Below are positions 34,761-44,466 of a stretch of 48,441 bases of DNA, piece by piece (positions within the stretch are counted from its first letter, which is position 1; every line of letters begins with the position of its first letter). Origin of the DNA: Euzebya rosea. Its GTDB lineage: Bacteria; Actinomycetota; Nitriliruptoria; Euzebyales; Euzebyaceae. The stretch is taken from assembly GCF_003073135.1 (NCBI RefSeq), contig NZ_PGDQ01000025.1, forward strand, positions 1 through 48,441. The letters are read 5' to 3'. Below the pieces are notes generated by a model. It was given only the letters and a program-made list of their open reading frames with translations. It made no database searches and had not been told where the DNA came from. Made by a program: the position numbers and the translations under genes.

Positions 34761-36143
34761 CTATTCCCGTCTACTGACCGGACCTTCGATCGCCGGAACG
34801 CGACTCATCGCATCGGCGATCTTGGCCTCCGGGTAGTCATAGTCGCTCAGGTCGCCCGCGAAGTAGGCGTCGTAGGCCGCCATGTCGAAATGACCGTGGC
34901 CGCACAATGCCGTCAGGAGCACTCGTTCCTCCCCCTTGTCCTTGGCCTTCAGCGCCTCGCGGATGGTGCCCGCCAGTGCGTGGGAGGGCTCGGGGGCCGG
35001 GACGATGCCCTCGGTACGGGCGAACTGCACGGCGGCCTCGAAGCACTCGACCTGACCGATGGACTCGGCCTCGAACATGTCCTCCTCGTACATGTGGCTG
35101 ATCAGCGGCGACATGCCGTGGTACCGCAGCCCACCGGCGTGGATGGGGTCGGGGACGAAGTCGTGGCCCAGCGTGTGCATCTTCACCAACGGCGTCATGC
35201 CGGCGGTGTCACCGAAGTCGTAGCGGTACTCCCCCTTGGTCAGTGACGGGCACGCGGCCGGTTCGACGGCGATGACCCGCGGGCTGATCGACCCGCCCAG
35301 CTTCTCCCGCAGGAACGGGAAGGTCAGGCCGGCGAAGTTCGAGCCGCCGCCGGTGCAGCCGACGATCACATCCGGCGTGTCCCCGACCTTGGCGAACTGC
35401 TTCAGCGCCTCCTCACCGATCACCGTCTGGTGCAGCAGCACGTGGTTCAGCACGCTCCCCAGCGCGTACTTGGTGTGCTCGTCCTTCACGGCCATCTCGA
35501 CGGCCTCGCTGATGGCGATGCCCAAGCTGCCGGGCGAGTTCGGATCCTGCGCCAGGATTGCCCGCCCGGCTTCGGTCAGCTCCGAGGGGCTCGAGTGGAT
35601 CGTCGCGCCCCACGTGCGGATCATCGACCCGCGGTAGGGCTTCTGGGTGAAGCTGGCCGCCACCTGCCACACGTCGAGCTCAAGCCCGAACTGCGCACAC
35701 GCGAACGACATGGCCGACCCCCACTGGCCCGCTCCCGTCTCGGTGGTGATCCGCTGCACACCCTCACGGGCGTTGTAGTACGCCTGCGGCACGGCCGTGT
35801 TGGGCTTGTGCGACCCCGCCGGGCTGGTCCCCTCGTACTTGTAGTAGATCCGCGCCGGCGTCCCCAGCGCCTTCTCCAGCCGTCGCGCCCGGTACAGCGG
35901 GCTCGGGCGCCACAGCTTGTAGACCTCCCGGACCTCCTCGGGGATGTCGATGTAGCGCTCGGCCGACACCTCCTGCTCGATCAGCGCCATGGGGAACAGC
36001 GGCGCGAGGTCCTCGGGGCCGATCGGCTGGTGCGTGCCCGGGTGCAGCGGCGGCGGAGGCGGCGTCGGCAGGTCCGGCACGATGTTGTACCAGGCGGTCG
36101 GCAGCTCGGACTCGTCGAGAAGGATCTTGGTCAGGTCGCTCAT
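34761..36143 (-). CDS. trpB: TrpB-like (TrpB2 class) tryptophan synthase beta chain
   Basis: PLP enzyme that joins indole and serine to give tryptophan. The 460-residue protein is longer than TrpB1 and has the TrpB2 layout. The Schiff-base Lys is in [14 protein letters not shown], followed by [11 protein letters not shown], the phosphate-binding [11 protein letters not shown], and ALCGHGHFD near the C terminus. TrpB2 proteins often stand alone without trpA, as here, and may salvage indole or use phosphoserine-like substrates. The ATG at 36143 (MSDLTKILL) is chosen over one at 36152; neither has a strong ribosome binding site. High GC marks the return to core chromosome. Confidence 0.92.
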   Translation of the reverse strand: MSDLTKILLDESELPTAWYNIVPDLPTPPPPPLHPGTHQPIGPEDLAPLFPMALIEQEVSAERYIDIPEEVREVYKLWRPSPLYRARRLEKALGTPARIYYKYEGTSPAGSHKPNTAVPQAYYNAREGVQRITTETGAGQWGSAMSFACAQFGLELDVWQVAASFTQKPYRGSMIRTWGATIHSSPSELTEAGRAILAQDPNSPGSLGIAISEAVEMAVKDEHTKYALGSVLNHVLLHQTVIGEEALKQFAKVGDTPDVIVGCTGGGSNFAGLTFPFLREKLGGSISPRVIAVEPAACPSLTKGEYRYDFGDTAGMTPLVKMHTLGHDFVPDPIHAGGLRYHGMSPLISHMYEEDMFEAESIGQVECFEAAVQFARTEGIVPAPEPSHALAGTIREALKAKDKGEERVLLTALCGHGHFDMAAYDAYFAGDLSDYDYPEAKIADAMSRVPAIEGPVSRRE

Positions 36144-36210
36144 CACCCGCATGTATAGAGGTACCGGCGGTACGTGCGCCACCCCGTTGCCAGTCCTGTT
36201 GCGGAACCGC

Positions 36211-36786
36211 TCAGGAGCAGGCCGGGTCGATCAGCAGCGCGAGCAGCCCACCGGTCTCGTGGACCACCCACCCCGCATCCAGCCACGGCGTCTTCAGGTA
36301 TGGCGCGTGCACCACCGACAGCTCGGCGTCGGTGCACCCGGCGACGGTGGCCTCGGCCCGCCGGGCGTGGAAGCCGGCCGTGACGAGGATCACGTCGTCC
36401 CACCCCTCCTCCTTCGCCATCGCGGCGAACACCGCAGCCTCTCCCCGGGTGGTGTCGGGGTCGGGGTCCATACACCGCACGTGGGGAGGCGGGTCGGCAC
36501 AGATCCGGGCAGCAGAGGCCTGTCTCAGATCATCGGCGTCGTCGGCGATGAACGTGATGACCAGTTCCCGCGCCGCCCCGTGTTCAAGCAGGTCCATGCC
36601 TGTCACCGCGCGGTGGTCGTTGCCGGCCAGGACTAAGATCACGTCGGCGTCGCCGGGCAACGGGTCGGGTGAGGCGCCGAATACCCAGACCGCCCCCGCC
36701 GAGTAGGTCAGCACCCCTAGCAGGACGGCGACCACCACCGCCCGCCGCGCGCCCGCCCCTCCCCCGCTTGTGACCTCCTCCTGCAC
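36211..36786 (-). CDS. YdcF/DUF218-family protein with N-terminal membrane segment
   Basis: A 191-residue protein with one membrane segment (about 15-36) and a DUF218 domain: [24 protein letters not shown], a central [35 protein letters not shown], then the terminal strand. DUF218 proteins include SanA and YdcF, linked to envelope integrity; their reaction is not settled. GTG start. It lies 67 bases upstream of trpB on the same strand; no functional link is evident. Confidence 0.82.
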   Translation of the reverse strand: MQEEVTSGGGAGARRAVVVAVLLGVLTYSAGAVWVFGASPDPLPGDADVILVLAGNDHRAVTGMDLLEHGAARELVITFIADDADDLRQASAARICADPPPHVRCMDPDPDTTRGEAAVFAAMAKEEGWDDVILVTAGFHARRAEATVAGCTDAELSVVHAPYLKTPWLDAGWVVHETGGLLALLIDPACS

Positions 36787-36897
36787 CCTGCCAACGCTAC
36801 CGGCGGAACGACATCTCCGTCACAGGCCCTCACCCACCGTGCCCCACCGATGTGACCCCTCTGGGCTCGCGGGAGTCCGACATCCGAAGGAAACCCG

Positions 36898-38539
36898 ATG
36901 TCTAGCCGTCCGACCCTGCTGGCCCTCATGCTGGTACCGGTCCTGAGGGCTGTCACGTGCGGCTTCGACACCGACAACCCCACCGCGGAGGTATCGACGG
37001 CTGGGGACAGCGCCACGTACTCGGACGTCGAACCGACCGAGTACGCCGACGCGGCCCGCCGACACAGACGCGGACACCAGAACGACGACCGACGAGCCAC
37101 CGCCTCGTAGACAGCCAACACCGACGAGGTCATCGCCGTCGCAATCGCCCTGGTTATGACCCTGCCCACGACGAGATGGACACGCTGCCGCTCAACTTCG
37201 GCGACGCCCCCGTCGCGCAGACTCTGTCCAACCTGCGCTTCTACGGGGACTCGTCCGCCTTTAACTACGTCGACGAACTCGGAACGATCTAGACTGCACT
37301 TAGCACCACCTATGAGTCAGCCGGTCCCGTCCGGTGACGCGGTGCGCTACACCACCGCGTTCGGGCTTGGATGCCAACAACGGCCGTTCCTCGGGGGACG
37401 GCACCGTTGCGACGGCCATCGCGGCACTGCTCGCTGCGGGTGGCCTGATTGAGAGCAGGGGCTGGGGACGTTCTCCTACTCCACCGGCATCGAGCTCCAG
37501 AACGTACTCATCCGGGATGCGGACAACGGCCGGACGACGCTGGCCTACACCGGTTCGGGTGGGTCGGCCATCACCCAGACGAGCGGTGCCCGCACCTATC
37601 GGCCAGGGGTTGTGCGACCTGCCCCTGTCGGGGCGGCGCGTCAGGCACGCCCGTCGGGTTGGAGGTGTTGAACTCCACGCTGGGCCGCTACGACAACGTC
37701 GCCACGACCAACCTCACCTACCGGTATCAAGCTCAACGACCCAGACGTTTCGGGACAGGCGTCGTTGTCCAACAACTTCACTGACGTCGCCGCCGAGACC
37801 TGCACCATCGGCTATGACCTCGGCTCGCGGGTAAACGAAACCCGGTTCTGCGCAGGTCAGGCCAACAACTGTCTCACCGGCTACAATATCGTGGACATAA
37901 ACGACGACGTGGTCATCGGATGTTAGGCGTTCACGTCGGCGTTCGACCTCTCGACCAGCTCGGCCTGGGGTGGCCGGGGCCACGTCATCGCGTTCTGTCG
38001 GATTGAGCAGGGTACGACCGGGATCGCCGACGGGTCCGGCGTCCCGGAGACCCAGGTCATTCTTACCCACTTCGAGACGACCACGACGCCCGACAGCGCC
38101 GTGGGCACTCGGACCATGATCTTCGACCCGACCGACAAGGGTGGCGGCGGACTTCGGTTCCCGATCAACTTCACCACCGACGTCTTCGCCATGCTCCTCC
38201 AACTCATCCACCCCTCGAACACCATCGGGCTCCATGTGGCGGACGCCAACACTGGCAGTGGTACGCCGACCACGATTCTGGCGACCACCGAACGGGCACT
38301 GAAGTCGTTCCTCCGCGCCGTACGGGGCTGGACAACCTACTTCGACGTGAACGCGCAGGGGCACACCACCGGGTTGGGTACAAGCAGGTCACGGAGGTGT
38401 CTACGCCAGGCACCCCGGCCACCGACCAAGTCGATTGTTCGTGCGCGACATCGCATCTGGCAAGACGCAGTTGTGCGCCCGGTTGGCGACCGGGTCCGTG
38501 CAGGTTCTGTCGACCGAACCGTCGGTCAGGACTTTATGA
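36898..38539 (+). pseudogene. Frameshifted gene for a secreted beta-helix-like protein
   Basis: A start with GAAGGAAA upstream opens a signal or lipoprotein-like N terminus (MSSRPTLLALMLVPVL). Coding-like sequence then continues for about 1.6 kb, switching frame at least eight times and crossing an in-frame TAG at 37924-37926. Pieces read in order are NFGDAPVAQTLSNLRFYGD, VRYTTAFGL, LDANNGRSSGDGTVATAIAA, GTFSYSTGIELQNVLIRD, LEVLNSTLGRYDNVATTNLT, IKLNDPDVSGQASLSNNFTD, then SAFDLSTSSAWGGRGHVIAF, and finally LFVRDIASGKTQL, ending at a TGA at 38537. The middle resembles pectate-lyase-type beta-helix proteins (GDGT...A..GG, NV.I.. turns). The original would be about 540 residues. Either a decayed gene or a stretch with sequencing errors. 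Confidence 0.6.
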
Positions 38540-39209
38540 ACACTACCGACCCGGCCGTATCCGGCAGCGGCAGGTAGTGGACCGCCTGCTCGGCCGAGAA
38601 CTTCTGGACTGCCGCCCGTGCACCCTTGAACTTCGTCGTACCGAAGTCGTGCACAAAGATGACACCGCCCGGGGCCAGTCGAGGCCAGAACCATCGCAGG
38701 CCCTCAAGAATCGGCTGGTACAGGTCGACATCGATGACCGCGAGGGCGAACTTGGCGTCGACGTCTCCAGCGCTCTCAGGGAAGAACCCTTTCACGGGGA
38801 TGCAGTGGGCAGGGTGGGGCATGCGGGCCATGACGGCGGCTTCGCTGGTGTCCTCGAACTCGACCTTGCCGTGGGAGTAGGCGTTGGCTCGCTCGACCGC
38901 GAGGTCGCGCTCGTCAAAGCCCTCGAAGGTGTCGAACAGGTACAGGGTCCGGTCTGGGCTGGTGGCGTTCATCAGCGCCGACGTGCGGCCTTGGTAGACG
39001 CCCAGCTCCGCGATGTCGCCGTCGATGCCGCGCTCGTCCAGAGAGGTCAGAGCCTCTCGGATCGTGGCAGCACGTATGTAGTCGAACGAATGCTCCGCCA
39101 GTGACAGGGCGTGCCCGTTCGGGCGCTGGAACAGGGACGGTGTCACCACCAGGTTCCGCCTTAGCAGCACCCCGTTGACAGCATTCAAGGCTCTGTACTG
39201 CAGTCGCAT
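38526..39209 (-). CDS. TylF/macrocin-type O-methyltransferase
   Basis: Metal- and SAM-dependent methyltransferase of 227 residues. Motifs: GDIAELGVYQGRTSALM (SAM binding), LYLFDTFEGFDERDL, FALAVIDVDLYQPILEGLRW with the metal-binding Asp residues, and APGGVIFVHDFG. Members methylate sugar hydroxyls in macrolides and also occur in polysaccharide loci, so it may act on a surface glycan. The ATG at 39209 follows GAGAGGGTGGG; a TTG ten codons earlier is unlikely. Its stop overlaps the convergent pseudogene end by about 14 bases. Confidence 0.88.
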   Translation of the reverse strand: MRLQYRALNAVNGVLLRRNLVVTPSLFQRPNGHALSLAEHSFDYIRAATIREALTSLDERGIDGDIAELGVYQGRTSALMNATSPDRTLYLFDTFEGFDERDLAVERANAYSHGKVEFEDTSEAAVMARMPHPAHCIPVKGFFPESAGDVDAKFALAVIDVDLYQPILEGLRWFWPRLAPGGVIFVHDFGTTKFKGARAAVQKFSAEQAVHYLPLPDTAGSVVFIKS

Positions 39210-39449
39210 GACCCACCCTCTCTCGGAAGCGGTGGTCAAGCTATCACGCGGCGTCGGAACGCGGAGGCGAGACGCAACTGATCGACGGGTAGGCCCAGTC
39301 CGGCGGCGGCCGTCACTACATCACAGAGGCACCCTCGCAAGTGCTGCCCGAGTGTCGCCAGCCCCGCCGAAGACTGGGGGACCCTCGCGTCCGAGTTCGG
39401 GCCCACCAAAGTCTGATGGGCCTCGTCGGGCGCTACTGGGGGAATGGGG

Positions 39450-40134
39450 CTAGGTGTCCACCGCCGGGTGGCGAGGGGTGTGGGACTGCCACACGGACAG
39501 GACGCTTGTCGTGGCGACCAGCGGGCCGAGGGTCACCAGGATGATCGCCGGGGTCCTGGATGACCTCGTGCGGGTCGAGGGTGGAGACGAACGGCAGGTT
39601 GAGCGCCGCCAGCGCAACGGATCCGGTGGCGAGCAGCCGGAAGGACCGCGTCCTCGCACCGTGGAGCGCCCACAGCAGGATCGCGGCTGGCAGATCAGGT
39701 AGAAGATGGACGGGTCGACCGCGCCTATTGCGACGAAGTTGAGGTTCAGGAACGCGCCGACGGCGATACCGGCCAGCAGGTTCCTCCCGGACAGCAGGGT
39801 GGCGGCGGCGAACAGCTGGGCCACCACCACGACGACGGATATCAGGAGGACGTTGGGCTCGACCACGACGTCCACGAACGGCTGGTACCACGGCAGCGCG
39901 GTCCCGGCGTGCTGGTCGAGGAACGTGGACAGCCACGTGCCGTTCCACCACTCGACGTCGATGATCTTCTCGATGGCGGCGCGGAGCCAGCCCGTGCCGA
40001 TGAAGAGCTGGACGACGAGGATCCACGGGGGGGACGGCGAGCCGGTCCTCGACGAACCGGCGGACGGCGTCGCGCCGGGTTGTGGCTGGTGGGGCGGCGG
40101 TGCTGATCTCTGGTGAGGGGTGGCGAATCAACAT
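39450..40134 (-). pseudogene. Frameshifted DoxX-like membrane protein gene
   Basis: From the ATG at 40134 (MLIRHPSPEIST) the frame is lost at a run of seven C on the minus strand (40027-40033) and continues in another as WILVVQLFIGTGWLRAAIEK, then WWNGTWLSTFLDQHAGTALP and LFAAATLLSGRNLLAGIAVG. It shifts again after VDPSIFYL to LPAAILLWALHGARTRSFRL and back once more near IQDP to AIILVTLGPLVATTSVLSVW before the TAG at 39450. Joined, this is a protein of about 225 residues with four or five membrane segments and the WLRAAIEKI pattern of DoxX/DoxD-like proteins. Three indels make it a pseudogene unless the sequence is wrong. Confidence 0.6.
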
Positions 40135-40316
40135 GCCACCACGTTGTGGAGCAACCGTGGGAGGGGCCTGATGGGCGGGCCTGTGAGACTCCTAACGCTG
40201 GGGTTCCGTGCGTGGTGCCCTCGTCCCGTGTCTTCGGCGGTCACGCGAGCGGTCCATCGTCGGTCACGCAACAAATCGTGCAGGAGTTCTGGGGCGTCGC
40301 GGCGTAGTAGGCGCCC

Positions 40317-42680
40317 ATGACCCTCTCGCGCGTCTCCCCGCCAGTCGCCCTCCTCGTCTCCTTCCTGCTGGCCGTCGGCCTGGTGCTGGCCACGCTGCCC
40401 GCCGAGACGACGGTGGCCTTCGACCCCCGCACGGCGATCGGCCCGCTGGCCGAGCCGGCGGACTGGATGAACGCCGCCCGGGGGTTGCCCGACGGGCGGG
40501 CCTACGCCGCGGCGCTGGAGGATGCAGGCGCGGTGGAGGCGTTGACGGCCGACGTCGACCCGGCGCTGGCGGCCGCCGAGTGGACGCTGATGGGCCCGAC
40601 CAACATCGGCGGGCGCGTGACCGACCTCGCGGTCGACCCGACCCGGCCGGACACGGTGTGGGTGGCGGCAGCCTCGGGAGGGGTGTGGCGCTCCGACGAC
40701 GCCGGGGCGACCGTGCAGCCGGCGTGGCCCGACGACCTGACCCCGGCGATCGGTGCGCTGGCGGTGACCGTCGACGGCGTGGTGTTCGCGGGGACGGGCG
40801 AGGCCAACCCCGGTGGCGGCTCGTTCACCTTCGGCGGGACCGGCATGTACCGGTCTGTTGACGCGGGGGTGACCTGGGAGCACGTCGGCCTGTCCGACAC
40901 CGCGGCGTTCGGGCGGATCCTCGTGCACCCGACCGACCCCGACGTGATCTGGGCGGCGGCTGCGGGCCATCTGTACCTCCCCGGCGGGGAGCGTGGGCTG
41001 TACCGCTCCGTTGATGGTGGGGACAGCTGGGAGCTGGTGCTGGCGGGGCTCAACGACACGACCGGTGCGGTGGACCTGGCTATGGACCCGACCGATCCGG
41101 ACCGGGTGTACGTGGCGATGTGGGACCACCTGCGCGAGCCGGAGATCCGCACCTACGGCGGCGAGGGGTCGGGCCTGTGGGTGACCCTCGACGGCGGCGA
41201 GACGTGGTCGGTGGTCAACGCCGCCGACTTCGGGCCGGGCAACGCCGACATCGGCCGGATCGGCGTGGCGGTGGCCCCCTCCTCCCCCGAGGTCGTATAC
41301 GTGTCAGTCATCGACACGTTCGGCCGGTCCTCGGGCAACGGGCTGTTCCGTTCTTCCGATGGCGGGGGGTCGTGGGAGCGGGTTGGGTCGGTGCCGTCGC
41401 AGTCGTCGTTCGGCTGGTGGTTCGGGCGGATCTTCGTCGACCCCGCCGACGCCGATCGGGTGTGGATCCCGGGTGTGTCGCTGAGCGTGTCGAGCAACGG
41501 TGGGGCGTCGTTCTCCTCCTCCGGTGGGGTGCATGCCGACCAGCACGCGATGGTGTGGGACGCGGCGGTCGAGGGGCGGGTGTACCTGGGCAACGACGGC
41601 GGGCTCTACCGCTCCGACGTCAACGGCGGGTCGTGGCAGAAGGCGACCGGTGAGGCGTGGACGCAGCTGTACACGCTGGACGTCTCGGACCTGGACCCCT
41701 CGAAGCTGCTGGCCGGGTTGCAGGACAACGGGTGCGTGCGCAACTACTCGTTGGGGTCGACGCCGGCGGTCGATGGGTGGGACAGCTTCGGGTGTGGGGA
41801 TGGGTTGGAGGTCCAGTTCAACCCCACGGTGGACACGACGATCTACGGGTGCTCGCAGTACGGGGCGTGCAGCCGGTACGCGCTGGGCGGTGAGCTGGTG
41901 GGGACGCCGTTCGTGGGGACGTCGGTGGCGCGGACGAACTGGATGGCGCCGGTGGAGTACCACGGGGGGTCGTCCACGACGATGTACTACGGGTCCGAGC
42001 GGGTGAACGTCTCGCACGACACCGGGTTGACGTGGCAGGCGATCTCGCCCGATCTGACGGGGGGTGGGGAGCTGGAGATCGACCCGGCGGGCTATCCGTA
42101 CCAGACCCTTACCACGATCGCGGGGGCGGCGAGCGACCCCTCGGTCGTGTGGGCGGGGTCCGATGACGGGTTGGTGCACCGGACCATTGATGGTGGGGAG
42201 ACGTGGGAGCGGGTCGGTGAGGGTGTGCTGCCCGGTGATTGGGTGACGCGGATCACGATCGACCCGGCGGATGCGGACGTGGTGTTCGTGACGTTCTCGG
42301 GCTTCCGGACGGGAGACGATGCGGCGCGGGTTCTCTTGACCCGTGATGGAGGGGAGACGTGGGCGGACGTGTCGGGCAACCTGCCTGCGGCGCCGGTGAA
42401 CGACCTCGTGCTGGTCGGGGACGGGCGAGTCGTCGTGGCGTCGGATGTCGGCGTGTTCGTGTCCCTGGTTGAGGGTGGGGGTGAGCCGGTGTGGTTGGCG
42501 GTCGGCGGGAACCTGCCGAAGGCGCCGGCGATGGACCTGGACGTGCAGCCCGGCGGCCTGCTGACCGTGGCGACGTTCGGTCGGAGCGCGTGGCGGGTGC
42601 AGCTGCCGCCGGCTTCGGCTTCGGGTCTCGTGGGGTCGGGTCTGGTGTGGTCGGCGGGGGGCCTGTGGACAAGCGGATGA
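40317..42680 (+). CDS. Secreted BNR/VPS10-type beta-propeller protein
   Basis: Exported protein of 787 residues. The signal peptide or anchor (VSPPVALLVSFLLAVGLVLA) is followed by repeated BNR/sortilin blades: WRSDDAGATV, YRSVDAGVTWE, YRSVDGGDSWE, WVTLDGGETWS, FRSSDGGGSWE, SSNGGASFSS, VSHDTGLTWQ, HRTIDGGETWE, LTRDGGETWA. These Asp-box motifs are spaced 40-70 residues apart and define one or two large propellers like those of VPS10/sortilin and xyloglucanase GH74 proteins. The catalytic acids of GH74 were not identified, so binding or scaffolding is as likely as hydrolysis. The start has only a weak ribosome binding site. Confidence 0.82.
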   Translation: MTLSRVSPPVALLVSFLLAVGLVLATLPAETTVAFDPRTAIGPLAEPADWMNAARGLPDGRAYAAALEDAGAVEALTADVDPALAAAEWTLMGPTNIGGRVTDLAVDPTRPDTVWVAAASGGVWRSDDAGATVQPAWPDDLTPAIGALAVTVDGVVFAGTGEANPGGGSFTFGGTGMYRSVDAGVTWEHVGLSDTAAFGRILVHPTDPDVIWAAAAGHLYLPGGERGLYRSVDGGDSWELVLAGLNDTTGAVDLAMDPTDPDRVYVAMWDHLREPEIRTYGGEGSGLWVTLDGGETWSVVNAADFGPGNADIGRIGVAVAPSSPEVVYVSVIDTFGRSSGNGLFRSSDGGGSWERVGSVPSQSSFGWWFGRIFVDPADADRVWIPGVSLSVSSNGGASFSSSGGVHADQHAMVWDAAVEGRVYLGNDGGLYRSDVNGGSWQKATGEAWTQLYTLDVSDLDPSKLLAGLQDNGCVRNYSLGSTPAVDGWDSFGCGDGLEVQFNPTVDTTIYGCSQYGACSRYALGGELVGTPFVGTSVARTNWMAPVEYHGGSSTTMYYGSERVNVSHDTGLTWQAISPDLTGGGELEIDPAGYPYQTLTTIAGAASDPSVVWAGSDDGLVHRTIDGGETWERVGEGVLPGDWVTRITIDPADADVVFVTFSGFRTGDDAARVLLTRDGGETWADVSGNLPAAPVNDLVLVGDGRVVVASDVGVFVSLVEGGGEPVWLAVGGNLPKAPAMDLDVQPGGLLTVATFGRSAWRVQLPPASASGLVGSGLVWSAGGLWTSG

Positions 42681-42799
42681 GGAGGGGGCGGGGTTCGTCG
42701 TAGCCTTCCCCGTGCACCGGCGAGCGGTCGGTGTGCGGCCAGGGGAGGTCAAGGGGTGCAGTCGGCAGTCGGTGCAGTGCGCGTAGGGGAGTGGACGCG

Positions 42800-43585
42800 G
42801 TGAGCGAGTGGGGCCAGCAGATGGTCGCGGTCGCCGTCATGGTGGTGATCGTGGTTGGGGTCGGGGTGGCCTGGGTGACGCGCGGATCGGGGGCCGAGCC
42901 CGAGCCGGTGGCCACCGCGGTCATGACGCCCGGGCCCGAGCCGACGACCGCGCCCGAGCCCACGGCGACTGAGTCCGAGGTGGAGGTGGAGCCGAGCGAG
43001 ACGGAGGGGGCGGAGCCGACGCCGTCTCCCTCCCCGTCGGTGTCGGCCGTGCCGGAGGGCCAGACCGTGCTGTTCCGCGGCGGCCCGGCGGAGGGCCCGT
43101 GGCGCACTATCGGGTCGGTAGCCGAGATCACCCACCCGGACGCGGCGCCGGGGTCAACCTTCGGCTACGCGAACTTCTGGGCAGATCCGGCGGAGGAGAA
43201 CCAACCGGACTGGCTGTGGGACCAGATCACCGCAGAGGTGGCAGCAGAGGCAGTCCAACTAGGCGAACCCGTGACCCGCCCCGCGTTCGGCGGAGCCGAA
43301 CTGTCCGAGGCGTTCAATGCCTTCGGTGGAGTCGAGGACATCTACCCAAGTCAAAGGGTCTACACGGCCCTGTGGAGCGCCACGTATCAACACGAAGACG
43401 ACACCTCCGCCACAACGGCCCATTGGGGGTACGTCATCTCATTCGAGGGTGAGATCCTGGCGACGTTCGGGCCCTTCCTAGTCGGTGAGTCAGACGTGGA
43501 GGATGCGTTGGCTCGAGGCGAAGTCGCCGTCGAGTGGCTTCGCCGATCGGCGTCGGAGGAGGGCTACTCATGCGAAGTCTGCTGA
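42800..43585 (+). CDS. Membrane-anchored exported protein, function unknown
   Basis: A 261-residue protein starting at a GTG (VSEWGQQMVAVAVM) eight bases after AGGGGAG. It has one membrane segment at about 8-26, then a Pro/Glu/Thr-rich linker of about 60 residues, then a soluble domain of about 160 residues (TVLFRGGPAEGPWRTIGSVA to the end) with a C-terminal CEVC. No family recognised. It overlaps the next gene by 16 bases, so the two probably work together outside the cell. The frame extends 23 codons upstream, but the residues there are not signal-like. Confidence 0.65.
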   Translation: MSEWGQQMVAVAVMVVIVVGVGVAWVTRGSGAEPEPVATAVMTPGPEPTTAPEPTATESEVEVEPSETEGAEPTPSPSPSVSAVPEGQTVLFRGGPAEGPWRTIGSVAEITHPDAAPGSTFGYANFWADPAEENQPDWLWDQITAEVAAEAVQLGEPVTRPAFGGAELSEAFNAFGGVEDIYPSQRVYTALWSATYQHEDDTSATTAHWGYVISFEGEILATFGPFLVGESDVEDALARGEVAVEWLRRSASEEGYSCEVC

Positions 43586-44313
43586 GCCGGCCAGCAGCCG
43601 TTTCCCTCATTGCCACCCTCTTGCTTGGCGCCGTCGACGCCGGGGACCCGACCGGCGGAGGAGGACACGGCGGGGACAACGGCGGGAACGCCTGCGTCCT
43701 AGGGCCGCTCGCTTGCGTCGGGGTGCTTGACGCCCTCCCGGGCTCTGCCACGCTCGGCGTGGTGGGCAATGCGGAGGGCTGCGCGGGCGGCCGGATCGTG
43801 GACGCCGGGGCGGAGCAGTCGGACGCCATCCCCTACTGCCCCGACGTCGACGGGGACGGAGTCGCCGACCCTCCCCCGACGCATGGCCAGATCGTCGCCG
43901 CCCTCTGCCCGACGGCTCCCGAGCCGGTGCTGGCGACCAGCCCGCCGGAGGAGGGCTACACCGGCCTCGAGACGTGGTTCTGGTCTGCCGGGCCGCATCA
44001 GGTGACCGAGACGGGCACCGTGGCCGGATACCGAGTGTCGTGCCAGCTGGAGGCGGTGGAGTTCGCCGTGGACACCGGCGACGTCCACGCCCAGGAGTTC
44101 GGCCACCCTCGGCACTACACCTCGACCGCCCCCGGCCACGACGGCGCCGACACCGACATCACCCACCTCTACGAACGCGTCGACACCTACACCCAGACGC
44201 TGGCCATCACGTGGGCTCGCCGAACGCACGCGGGCGCGGACCGGATCACCAGCAGCTCGACCCGCGACTACCCCGTCCTCGAGATCCGGGCAGTAGCCAC
44301 CACTCCCAGCTGA
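43570..44313 (+). CDS. Secreted Cys-containing protein, function unknown
   Basis: A 247-residue protein with a signal peptide (MRSLLSRPAAVSLIATLLLG), a Gly-rich stretch (DPTGGGGHGG), then a domain with four to six Cys residues, an EF-hand-like acidic phrase (CPDVDGDGVADPPP) and a beta-rich C-terminal half (GLETWFWSAGPHQVTETGTV). The ATG at 43570 lies inside the previous gene and follows GGAGGAGGG. The family was not recognised; the overlapping membrane-anchored neighbour is the likely partner. Confidence 0.65.
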   Translation: MRSLLSRPAAVSLIATLLLGAVDAGDPTGGGGHGGDNGGNACVLGPLACVGVLDALPGSATLGVVGNAEGCAGGRIVDAGAEQSDAIPYCPDVDGDGVADPPPTHGQIVAALCPTAPEPVLATSPPEEGYTGLETWFWSAGPHQVTETGTVAGYRVSCQLEAVEFAVDTGDVHAQEFGHPRHYTSTAPGHDGADTDITHLYERVDTYTQTLAITWARRTHAGADRITSSSTRDYPVLEIRAVATTPS

Positions 44314-44466
44314 TCCTCACTCGCTGTCACTAGCAGTCGATTCGTTATCAGGTTTCCTTGCTGACAGGGGCGATGCGGTTCTAGGGTTCTGCAATCACCC
44401 GACGCGGGCGATACAGGGGAGGCGGGGGTCGCAGCGGGCGCCCCGTCCGGAACGAGAGGGAACGCA

